A program made the translations under genes and the position numbers. Under the pieces are notes generated by a model. That model had not been told where the DNA came from and did not search any database. It saw only the letters and a program-made list of their open reading frames with translations. This document shows, one piece after another, positions 1 to 5,890 of a DNA stretch of 7,951 nt. Where the stretch lies: positions 1-7,951 of the forward strand of contig JAFATL010000270.1 of the NCBI GenBank assembly GCA_019243975.1, written 5' to 3'. The first letter of the stretch is position 1, and every line of letters starts with the position of its first letter. The stretch comes from Actinomycetota bacterium (lineage in GTDB: Bacteria > Actinomycetota > Acidimicrobiia > Acidimicrobiales > JAFATL01).

Positions 1-1140
1 CTGTGCTTCGACCTCGGGGGCGGCAGCCTCGAGGTGATGGTGGGCGACGCGGGCGGGATGTTGTGGTCGACCAGCGTCAAGCTCGGCGTGGCCCGCCTCA
101 CCGCCGAGCTGGTGGAGAACGACCCCCTCACCGAGGAGGACACCCGCCGCCTGCGTAAGCGGCTCACCAGCGGGCTGGCGCCGCTGGCCGCTGAGGTCGC
201 CGACCTCGAGCCGCATCTCGTCGTCGGCACCAGCGGCACGTTGTGCGACATCGGTCGCATGGTCGCGGCCCGCACCGGCCAGCCCGCGGCGACGGTCAAT
301 CAGCTCACAGTGCACAAGGACGACGTGAAGGCACTCCACAAGGAGCTGCTCGAGCTCACGGCCGCCGAGCGGCGCAAGGTCCCCGGGCTCGAGCCCCGCC
401 GGGCCGACCTGATCCCCGCCGGCTCGATGATGTTGGTGACGGCGATGGACCTCTTCGGGTTCGAGGAGCTCACCCTCAGCGACTGGGCGCTGCGCGAGGG
501 CATCATCCTCGACGCCATCGGTCATCACGACCCCGCCGAGTGGATGCCTGATCCCCGCTCGCTCCGCGGCGCATCGGTGCTCAACCTGGCCCGCCGCTGC
601 AATTGGGGTGAGGCCCACGCCCGCCAGGTCGCGTTCCTCGCCGGCGACCTGTTCGACCAGACGCTGCGGCTGCACAAGCTGTCGGCCGAAGACCGCGAGC
701 TGCTCGAGTACGCGGCGCTCCTGCACGACATCGGCGAGCACGTGTCCACCGAGGGCCACCACCGCCACACCGCCTACCTCATCCAGCACGGTCGGCTCCG
801 CGGCTTCGACCCCGAGGAGGTGCTGGCCCTGGCCGCGGTGGCCCGCTACCACCGCAGCGGCGAGCCCAAGGCCAGCCACGAGCCGTTCGGGTCGCTGAGT
901 CCCGAGCGCCAGGAGCAGGTCACGAAGCTGGCCGCCATGCTGCGGCTGGCCGACGGCCTCGACCGGGGCCACAGCTCCGCGGTCGAAGGTATCGACGTGC
1001 ACATCGACGACAGCCGGGTAGAGATCGAAGTGCGCTCTGGTGGCGAAGTCGAGCTCGAGCTCTGGGGGGCCCGCCGGAAGCGGGCCCTGTTCGAGCGAGT
1101 GTTCGACCGGAGGGTCGAAGTCGTCGCCCGAAGTTCCTGA
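1..1140 (+). CDS. ppx: Ppx/GppA-family phosphatase with C-terminal HD domain (exopolyphosphatase-like), 5' partial
   Basis: The reading frame is open from the first base, so the start lies upstream; 379 residues are visible before TGA at 1138-1140. The family hydrolyses terminal phosphate from polyphosphate (Ppx) and/or the 5' phosphate of pppGpp (GppA) in the cytoplasm. Seen, numbering from the first visible residue: the sugar-kinase/actin-fold motif DLGGGS (4-9), GTSGT (76-80), RADLIPAG (134-141) and LREG (164-167), all hallmarks of the family. An all-helical HD domain follows: LLHDIGEH (240-247) with an HD dyad at 242-243, a His-rich HHRHTAYLI segment, RYH (282-284) and LRLADGLDR (314-322). 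The HD domain makes this the long Ppx form rather than the short form of about 300-340 residues. An N-terminal part of roughly 120-130 residues is missing. It lies 88 nt upstream of pstS on the same strand, and a PHO-like repeat overlaps its stop. The family is certain; the choice between polyphosphate and pppGpp as substrate is not. Confidence 0.9.
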   Translation: MCFDLGGGSLEVMVGDAGGMLWSTSVKLGVARLTAELVENDPLTEEDTRRLRKRLTSGLAPLAAEVADLEPHLVVGTSGTLCDIGRMVAARTGQPAATVNQLTVHKDDVKALHKELLELTAAERRKVPGLEPRRADLIPAGSMMLVTAMDLFGFEELTLSDWALREGIILDAIGHHDPAEWMPDPRSLRGASVLNLARRCNWGEAHARQVAFLAGDLFDQTLRLHKLSAEDRELLEYAALLHDIGEHVSTEGHHRHTAYLIQHGRLRGFDPEEVLALAAVARYHRSGEPKASHEPFGSLSPERQEQVTKLAAMLRLADGLDRGHSSAVEGIDVHIDDSRVEIEVRSGGEVELELWGARRKRALFERVFDRRVEVVARSS

Positions 1141-1165
1141 GTCGTTTACCTTCCGTTCACCTAAG
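1133..1165 (+). promoter_or_regulatory. Candidate PHO box: three tandem 11-nt units upstream of pstS
   Basis: Three units lie exactly 11 nt apart: GTTCCTGAGTC at 1133, GTTTACCTTCC at 1144 and GTTCACCTAAG at 1155. They resemble the direct-repeat unit bound by PhoP in Streptomyces (G-G/T-TCAYYYR-G/C-G); the third unit matches best, the second has one T for C in its core, and the first is the weakest. The first overlaps the ppx-like stop codon. The site is directly ahead of pstS, the classic target of Pho-type response regulators, and this locus encodes such a regulator (7139-7843). The repeats and their spacing are seen; binding is inferred. Confidence 0.6.
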
Positions 1166-1171
1166 CGCCAA

Positions 1172-1177
1172 TACGTT
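1172..1177 (+). promoter_or_regulatory. Possible -10 element of the pstS promoter
   Basis: TACGTT fits the actinobacterial -10 pattern TANNNT and starts 7 nt after the PHO-like repeats, which would then take the place of a -35 box as in activator-dependent Pho promoters. It would give a leader of about 45 nt before the pstS GTG. This is a single short match and other TA-containing hexamers lie nearby, so it is tentative. Confidence 0.3.
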
Positions 1178-1228
1178 TTCTCCTCGGTTCCTTACGTTCA
1201 CGCGCAGACGATTCGATCGGGAGGTCGC

Positions 1229-2326
1229 GTGAGACTCCGTAACAGGCTGGGCACCGGGTTGGTGGCGGCGATCGTGGGCGTTGCCCTCGTCGCCACCGCG
1301 TGCGGGAAGAGCAGCAAGTCGAGCAGTTCGAACGGCACCACGGGCACCACGACCGCGCAGGTGGCGTGTGCCACCGGCACCATCACGGGCGCCGGCTCGA
1401 CGTTCGTGCAGACGATTGCGCAGCAGTGGATCAAGGACTTCCAGGCCAAGTGCTCGGGCGCCACGATCAACTACCAGGGCGTGGGCTCGGGCGCCGGTAT
1501 CACCCAGTTCAATGCGGGCACGGTCGACTTCGGTGCGTCCGACGCGGTGATGAAGCCGGAGGAAGAGGCGGCGGCCAAGGCCAAGGGCGGCGACGTGCTG
1601 CACATCCCGTGGTCGGCAGGTGGCATCGCGATCGAGTTCCACCTCAGCGGCGTCACCGACCTCAAGCTGTCGCCCGACACGCTGGCCGGGATCTTCGCCG
1701 GCACCGTGAAGACGTGGAATGCGTCGGAGATCAAGGCCGACAACAGCGGCGCTTCGCTGCCGTCGACGCCGATCCAGGTCGTGCACCGCTCCGACGGGTC
1801 GGGCACGACGAACGCGTTCACGTCGTACATGACCGCCGTGTCGCCGACGATCTGGAAGGCGGGCGCCGGTAAGGACGTGCCGTGGCCGACCGGCCAGGGC
1901 GCCAAGGGTTCCGACGGCGTGACCGCGGCGGTCAAGCAAACCGACGGTGCCATCGGCTACGCCGAGGTGTCCTACGCCAAGGGCAGCGGCCTCGGCATCG
2001 CCAGCATCAAGAACGCCTCGGGAAGCTACGTGCAGCCCGATGCCGACGCCGTGGCGGCCGCCCTGGCCGAGGCGACCGTGCCGGCTGATCTCAAGATCGT
2101 GCCGAACTTCAAGCCCGCCGACGCCAAGGCGTATCCGATCTCCATTCCCACGTGGGCGATCGTGTTCGCCAAGCCGGCCGACGCCGCCAAGGGCAAGCTG
2201 CTGAAGGCCTTCCTGGCCTACGCGGTTGACCAGGGTCAGTCGGCCGCCAAGGGCCTCTACTACGCCCCGCTGCCCAAGGACCTGCAGGACAAGGTCAAGG
2301 CCGCGGTCGAGTCGATCCAGGCGTAG
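1229..2326 (+). CDS. pstS: PstS, phosphate-binding lipoprotein of the high-affinity Pst ABC importer
   Basis: This is the extracytoplasmic solute-binding lipoprotein that captures orthophosphate and delivers it to PstCA. The start is GTG at 1229, preceded by GGGAGG (1219-1224). This start gives a classic lipoprotein signal: RLRNR, a hydrophobic stretch (about 8-23), then ATAC with Cys25 as the lipidation site. The frame stays open upstream to 1040, but that would put 63 non-signal residues first. The 365-residue length is usual for the family. A Ser/Thr/Gly-rich linker follows Cys25. Phosphate-binding signatures are GAGSTF (54-59), YQGVGSGAGI (82-91), DFGASDA (100-106) and RSDGSGTTNAF (187-197). 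Cys47 and Cys75 are the only cysteines seen in the mature chain apart from Cys25 and could form a disulfide (inference). It is the first gene of the pst operon and sits behind the PHO-like repeats, so induction under phosphate limitation is expected. pstC follows after 9 nt. Confidence 0.97.
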   Translation: MRLRNRLGTGLVAAIVGVALVATACGKSSKSSSSNGTTGTTTAQVACATGTITGAGSTFVQTIAQQWIKDFQAKCSGATINYQGVGSGAGITQFNAGTVDFGASDAVMKPEEEAAAKAKGGDVLHIPWSAGGIAIEFHLSGVTDLKLSPDTLAGIFAGTVKTWNASEIKADNSGASLPSTPIQVVHRSDGSGTTNAFTSYMTAVSPTIWKAGAGKDVPWPTGQGAKGSDGVTAAVKQTDGAIGYAEVSYAKGSGLGIASIKNASGSYVQPDADAVAAALAEATVPADLKIVPNFKPADAKAYPISIPTWAIVFAKPADAAKGKLLKAFLAYAVDQGQSAAKGLYYAPLPKDLQDKVKAAVESIQA

Positions 2327-2335
2327 CTGTTCGAG

Positions 2336-3274
2336 ATGAGCCGCGACGTCCGCCTCGGTGACCGCATCTTCCGCCGCGTCACCGAGGCGGCCGGGCTCGT
2401 CGTGCTGGTCACGATCGCCGCCATTGCGGTGTTCCTCGTGGCCAAAGCTGTGCCCGCGTTCCGGGTGAGTGGGTGGGGCTTCTTCAGCGAGAAGCAGTGG
2501 TTCCCCGACGCCACGCCGGCCAAGTTCGGGGTGGCCGCGCTGGCCTTCGGCACCGTGCTGGCGGCCGTCCTGGCGCTGGTCATCGTCATCCCCGTGGCCG
2601 TGGGCGCGGCGCTGGCGGTCACCGAGCTGGCGCCCAAGCGGCTGGGAACGTGGCTCGGCCACCTCATCGACCTCCTTGCCGCTGTGCCATCGGTGGTGTT
2701 CGGGCTGTGGGGGATCTTCTTCCTCATCCCGCGCATGAAGGGCCTGGAAATGTGGCTGGCCCGGTATCTCGACTTCATCCCGCTGTTCTCCAACCCCAGC
2801 CACACCTTCGGAAAGTCGGTCTTTGCCGCCGCCGTCGTACTGGCGATCATGACGCTGCCGATCGTCGCCGCCATCGCCCGCGAGGTGTTCCGGCAAGTGC
2901 CGCAGGGCAACCGCGAGGCGGCGCTGGCGTTGGGCGCGACCCGGTGGGAGATGATCCGCATGGCGGTGCTGCCGCCGAGCAAGGGCGGCGTGGTGGGCGG
3001 AATCATGCTGGGGCTCGGCCGCGCCCTGGGGGAGACGATCGCCGTTGCCCTCGTGCTGGGCGCCACCTACGGCATCACGTTCCACGTGCTGCAGCCGGGT
3101 GGCAACACCATCGCCGCCAACATCGCCCTCAAGTTCGGAGAGGCGGGGGCAACAGGCCGGTCGGCGCTCATCGCCTCCGGCCTCGTGCTGTTCGCCATCA
3201 CCCTCGCCGTCAACATGGCGGCCCGCACGATCGTTTATCGGTCGACGCGGGTGAGCAGGGAGGCGGCCGTATGA
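2336..3274 (+). CDS. pstC: PstC, phosphate ABC transporter permease
   Basis: One of the two membrane subunits that form the phosphate channel. The 312 residues show about six hydrophobic segments (near 18-38, 66-97, 111-132, 162-182, 219-243 and 277-298). Between the third and fourth lies a long polar stretch typical of PstC. The EAA loop that docks on the ATPase is clear: REAALALGATRWEMIRMAVLP, split here as REAALALGA (193-201) and ending in VLP (211-213). GRALGETIAV (228-237) is a PstC signature. The ATG at 2336 lies 9 nt after the pstS stop and has no convincing Shine-Dalgarno sequence, so translation is probably coupled to pstS. The stop TGA shares ATGA with the pstA start, a 4-nt overlap. 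Length and motifs are ordinary for the family. Confidence 0.96.
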   Translation: MSRDVRLGDRIFRRVTEAAGLVVLVTIAAIAVFLVAKAVPAFRVSGWGFFSEKQWFPDATPAKFGVAALAFGTVLAAVLALVIVIPVAVGAALAVTELAPKRLGTWLGHLIDLLAAVPSVVFGLWGIFFLIPRMKGLEMWLARYLDFIPLFSNPSHTFGKSVFAAAVVLAIMTLPIVAAIAREVFRQVPQGNREAALALGATRWEMIRMAVLPPSKGGVVGGIMLGLGRALGETIAVALVLGATYGITFHVLQPGGNTIAANIALKFGEAGATGRSALIASGLVLFAITLAVNMAARTIVYRSTRVSREAAV

Positions 3275-4317
3275 GCGTGGCGACGCTGACGGCGCCGGTG
3301 TCGCTGCGGCGGCCGACGCTCGGCCGCGGGCACCTGCTCCTGCTGGCCGCGGCCACCTTCCTCGTCACCCTCGGCTTGTTCGCGGTGACGCCGCTCAACG
3401 GCGTCGCCGACTTCATCGTCGTGTTCGGTGTGGCGTACGTGAGCGTGCAGACGGCTGCGTCGTACGCCATCGAGGGCGGGCGCGTGGCCCGCAACCGGCT
3501 CGCCCTCACCCTGTTGGTTGGCGCGGTCGTGCTGGCGGTTCTGCCCCTGCTCGCCGTGCTCGTGTACACGATCGGCCGGGGCGGCAAGGCCATCTCCGGC
3601 TCGTTCCTGTCCCAGACGATGCGCGGCGTGGGACCGCTCGACAACTCCGGCGGCGCCTACCACTCGATCATCGGCACGGTCGAGCAGGTCGGGCTGGCCA
3701 GCGCCATCTCGATCCCGATCGGGCTGCTGGCCGCCATCTACGTGGTCGAGTACGGGCGGGGCCGCTTTGCGTTCTGGGTGCGTTTCTTCGTCGACGTGAT
3801 GACGGGTCTGCCCTCGATCGTGGCCGGTCTCTTCGTCTACGCCTTCCTCGTCATCGGCCTGCACCAGGGGTTCTCGGGTTTCGCCGCCGGCATGGCCCTG
3901 TCCGTGTTGATGCTGCCGGTCGTGGTGCGGGCGTCGGAAGAGATGCTCAAGCTGGTCCCCAACGAACTGCGGGAGGCCAGCTACGGGCTCGGGATCCCGC
4001 GCTGGCGCACGATCGTCTCCGTCGTCCTTCCCGCTGCATCCAGCGGCCTCACCACCGGCGTCATGCTGGCGATCGCCCGGGTCACGGGCGAGACGGCGCC
4101 GCTGCTCCTGACCGCCTTCGGCTTCGATTCCCTCCGCTCCAACCCGTTCCACGGACCCCAGTCCGCCCTGCCGCTGTACGTGTTCCAGCAGGCAGGTTCC
4201 GCCTTCGACGTGGCTGTGAACCGGGCCTGGGCAGGCGCGCTTACGCTGATCGCCATCGTGCTGCTCCTGACCGTGGCCGCCCGGCTCCTCACCCGTCGAA
4301 ACCGACTTGCTACCTGA
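3271..4317 (+). CDS. pstA: PstA, phosphate ABC transporter permease with an N-terminal two-helix extension
   Basis: Partner of PstC in the phosphate channel. The ATG at 3271 overlaps the pstC stop (ATGA) and has a strong AGGGAGG ribosome-binding site at 3257-3263. The 348 residues exceed the common bacterial length of about 280-300. The extra part is N-terminal: hydrophobic segments near 20-42 and 45-66 come before the first helix of the usual core (about 77-102). The core shows further segments near 135-160, 170-197, 203-220, 258-282 and 318-340. The EAA loop runs from REASYGLG (234-241) to VVLP (251-254), and GETAPLLLTA (273-282) is a PstA hallmark. Longer PstA proteins of this kind are known in actinobacteria. 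The frame is open upstream inside pstC, but that translation is out-of-frame low-complexity sequence. pstB follows after 10 nt. Confidence 0.96.
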   Translation: MSVATLTAPVSLRRPTLGRGHLLLLAAATFLVTLGLFAVTPLNGVADFIVVFGVAYVSVQTAASYAIEGGRVARNRLALTLLVGAVVLAVLPLLAVLVYTIGRGGKAISGSFLSQTMRGVGPLDNSGGAYHSIIGTVEQVGLASAISIPIGLLAAIYVVEYGRGRFAFWVRFFVDVMTGLPSIVAGLFVYAFLVIGLHQGFSGFAAGMALSVLMLPVVVRASEEMLKLVPNELREASYGLGIPRWRTIVSVVLPAASSGLTTGVMLAIARVTGETAPLLLTAFGFDSLRSNPFHGPQSALPLYVFQQAGSAFDVAVNRAWAGALTLIAIVLLLTVAARLLTRRNRLAT

Positions 4318-4327
4318 CGGAGGCCCC

Positions 4328-5104
4328 ATGGCCAAGCGCATCGAGGTCGAGCACGTCAGTGCCTGGTTCGGCTCGTTCAAGGCGCTCGACGACGTGACGA
4401 TCACCATCGAGCCCAAGCAGGTCACTGCGCTCATCGGCCCGTCCGGCTGCGGCAAGTCGACGTTCCTGCGCACCATCAACCGTCTTCACGAGGTCGTGCC
4501 CGGCGCCCGGGCCGAAGGCCGAGTCCTGCTCGACGAGGAAGACGTGTACGGCGACGGCGTCGACCCGGTGGCCGTCCGACGGTCGATCGGCATGGTGTTC
4601 CAGCGGCCCAACCCGTTCCCGACGATGTCGATCCGCGACAACGTGGTGGCCGGGCTCAAGCTCAACGGCGTCCGCAACAAGAGCGAGCTCGACGACGCGG
4701 CAGAACACTCGCTGCGCGCCGCCGGGCTGTGGGACGAGGTGGGCCACCGCTTGGGTAAGCCGGGCGCCAGCTTGTCGGGTGGGCAGCAGCAGCGGCTGTG
4801 CATCGCCCGGGCCATTGCGGTGCAGCCGGCCGTGCTGCTCATGGACGAGCCCTGCTCAGCGCTCGATCCGATCTCGACCCTCCGTATCGAAGATCTCATC
4901 TCGGAATTGAAGGACAATTACACGATCGTGATCGTCACCCACAACATGCAGGAGGCGGCCCGGGTGAGCGACACGACGGCGTTCTTCAACATCAGCGGCG
5001 CGGGTGAGCCGGGCAAGCTCGTGGAGGTCGGGCCCACCCAGAAGATCTTCACGAAGCCCGACGACCCCCGCACCGAGGACTACATCACCGGGAGGTTCGG
5101 CTGA
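4328..5104 (+). CDS. pstB: PstB, phosphate ABC transporter ATP-binding protein
   Basis: Cytoplasmic ATPase that powers phosphate import through PstCA. All ABC motifs are present: Walker A GPSGCGKST (37-45), Q-loop FQRPNPFP (91-98, Gln92), signature LSGGQQQR (149-156), Walker B VLLMDEP (169-175) with catalytic Glu174, D-loop SALD (177-180) and H-loop His205. The PRPNPFP-like Q-loop, the LRTINRL segment after Walker A and the C-terminal DPRTEDYITGRFG are specific to PstB within the ABC family. The ATG at 4328 is preferred because GGAGG (4319-4323) precedes it and the protein then begins like other PstBs; a TTG at 4307, inside the pstA end, is the alternative. The 258 residues match the family. 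The stop overlaps the phoU ATG by one base (TGATG). Confidence 0.98.
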   Translation: MAKRIEVEHVSAWFGSFKALDDVTITIEPKQVTALIGPSGCGKSTFLRTINRLHEVVPGARAEGRVLLDEEDVYGDGVDPVAVRRSIGMVFQRPNPFPTMSIRDNVVAGLKLNGVRNKSELDDAAEHSLRAAGLWDEVGHRLGKPGASLSGGQQQRLCIARAIAVQPAVLLMDEPCSALDPISTLRIEDLISELKDNYTIVIVTHNMQEAARVSDTTAFFNISGAGEPGKLVEVGPTQKIFTKPDDPRTEDYITGRFG

Positions 5105-5751
5105 TGGCAGAGGACCTTCGCGTCGGGTTCCACCGGGAGCTCGAGGAGATCGATCAGAAGGTCGTGCAGCTGTTCGCGTTGGTCAGCGAGGGGCTGTCGG
5201 CGGCGACCGACGCGTTCCTGGCCGGCGATCGCGAGGCCGCCAAGCAGCTCATCGACCGCGACAAGGTCATCGACTCGCTGTACGTCGACGTGGAAGAGAT
5301 CGTCTACCGCCAGCTGGCCACGCAGTCGCCGATGGCGGGCGACCTGCGGTTCCTGCTGTCGGTGCTGCGGATCGTTCCCGAGCTCGAGCGCAGCGGCGAC
5401 CTGGCCGAGCACATCGCGGCGCGGGCGGCGCGCGGTGTTGCCAGCGCGCTCACCCCGCGCATCCGCGGTCTGGTCGAGCAGATGGGCCTGGTGGGCACCG
5501 AGATGTGGCGGATGGCGGCCGACGCGTACGCCGAGCGCGACGGCGCGGCGGCAACCGAGCTCAACGAGCGCGACGACGAGCTCGACGAGCTGCACGTGAG
5601 CCTCACGGCCGAGCTGGTGTCGGGGCAGTTGACGGTGCCGATCGCGCTGGAGATGGCGTTGGTCGCGCGCTTCTACGAGCGTCTGGGCGACCACGCGGTG
5701 AACATCGGCGAGCGCATTCGCTACATCGCCGCTGGTTCGCTGTCCGGATAG
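5104..5751 (+). CDS. phoU: PhoU, negative regulator of phosphate uptake and signalling
   Basis: PhoU couples the Pst transporter to the PhoR-type kinase and keeps the Pho response off when phosphate is plentiful; it also limits toxic over-import. The 215-residue, all-helical protein is built from two PhoU repeats. Each carries the metal-binding E-x3-D motif: ERSGD (Glu95-Asp99) followed by LAEHI, and ERLGD (Glu192-Asp196) followed by HAVNI. The ATG at 5104 overlaps the pstB stop by one base, and GGGAGG (5090-5095) lies 8 nt upstream. It ends with TAG at 5749-5751. It is the last gene of the pst operon and directly precedes the kinase gene on the same strand, fitting a physical link between PhoU and the kinase (known in other bacteria, inferred here). 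Confidence 0.96.
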   Translation: MAEDLRVGFHRELEEIDQKVVQLFALVSEGLSAATDAFLAGDREAAKQLIDRDKVIDSLYVDVEEIVYRQLATQSPMAGDLRFLLSVLRIVPELERSGDLAEHIAARAARGVASALTPRIRGLVEQMGLVGTEMWRMAADAYAERDGAAATELNERDDELDELHVSLTAELVSGQLTVPIALEMALVARFYERLGDHAVNIGERIRYIAAGSLSG

Positions 5752-5806
5752 GCGCGGAGACACGAGTTGACCCGGTGGGCGACAGCCAGCGGACATCGGG
5801 GCGGCA

Positions 5807-5828
5807 CGCGGATGGACAAATGGTGAAC
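5807..5828 (-). promoter_or_regulatory. Candidate reverse-oriented PHO box upstream of the kinase gene
   Basis: On the minus strand, GTTCACCATTT (5828 down to 5818) is followed directly by GTCCATCCGCG (5817 down to 5807). The first has the same GTTCACC core as the best unit before pstS; the second has one core mismatch. The 11-nt phasing matches PhoP-type direct repeats. It lies about 50 nt before the kinase -10, so it could mediate autoregulation, but only two units are present and the orientation faces away from the kinase gene. Confidence 0.35.
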
Positions 5829-5877
5829 AGTCGGCGACGCGGGGCCGTCGCTGCCGGGGTGCGCACGGGGGCGCCCG

Positions 5878-5883
5878 TACAGT
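5878..5883 (+). promoter_or_regulatory. -10 element placed for a leaderless kinase mRNA
   Basis: TACAGT fits the actinobacterial -10 pattern TANNNT and is followed by 7 nt (GAATGAC) and then GTG at 5891. In actinobacteria this spacing puts the transcription start at or next to the first base of the start codon, giving a leaderless mRNA. The absence of a Shine-Dalgarno sequence before either GTG supports this. No -35 hexamer is seen. The element overlaps the alternative GTG at 5882, which argues against that start. Confidence 0.5.
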
Positions 5884-5890
5884 GAATGAC

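Larger units (their letters stand above)
5752..5890 (+). other. Intergenic region between phoU and the kinase gene
   Basis: This 139-nt stretch has no convincing reading frame. It contains a reverse-oriented two-unit PHO-like box (5807-5828) and a -10 hexamer just before the kinase start (5878-5883). There is one isolated + strand unit-like sequence, GTTGACCCGGT (5766-5776), which differs by one base from the PHO core and also reads as a TTGACC -35 hexamer, though no -10 lies at the right distance. A small hairpin ACGGG/CCCGT (5865-5878) touches the -10 and a palindrome GTGCGCAC lies at 5859-5866. No stem with a T-tract was found, so no intrinsic terminator separates phoU from the kinase, and read-through remains possible. 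Confidence 0.6.

Noticed and set aside
1040..1228. N-terminal extension of PstS from an upstream ATG at 1040
   Set aside because: It would put 63 Ser/Gly-rich residues before a classic lipoprotein signal, overlap the ppx-like gene by 100 nt and run through the PHO-like repeats. GTG 1229 has a good ribosome-binding site.
1157..3085. Very long minus-strand open frame (642 codons) opposite pstS and pstC
   Set aside because: The translation is low-complexity, rich in Arg, Gly, His and Asp, with no motifs, and lies opposite two genes with clear family signatures. Long antisense frames are expected in GC-rich coding DNA.
4307..4327. TTG at 4307 as the start of PstB
   Set aside because: ATG 4328 has GGAGG at 4319-4323 and gives the normal PstB N-terminus; the extra seven residues have no counterpart that I know.
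3235..4479. Long minus-strand open frame (414 codons) opposite pstA and the start of pstB
   Set aside because: Same shadow character: Gly/Gln/Asp/His-rich with no domain, opposite well-supported genes.
5697..5703. GGTGAAC, the reverse of the PHO core, near the end of phoU
   Set aside because: It is a single 7-mer inside the conserved HAVNI codons with no second unit; about one such match is expected by chance in this window.
5766..5776. Single + strand PHO-like unit GTTGACCCGGT, also readable as a TTGACC -35
   Set aside because: No neighbouring unit lies in 11-nt phase and no -10 hexamer lies at the right distance, so it is mentioned only under the intergenic entry.
5865..5878. ACGGG/CCCGT hairpin before the kinase -10 as a terminator of the pst operon
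   Set aside because: The stem is only five base pairs with no T-tract; its overlap with the -10 could be chance in GC-rich DNA.
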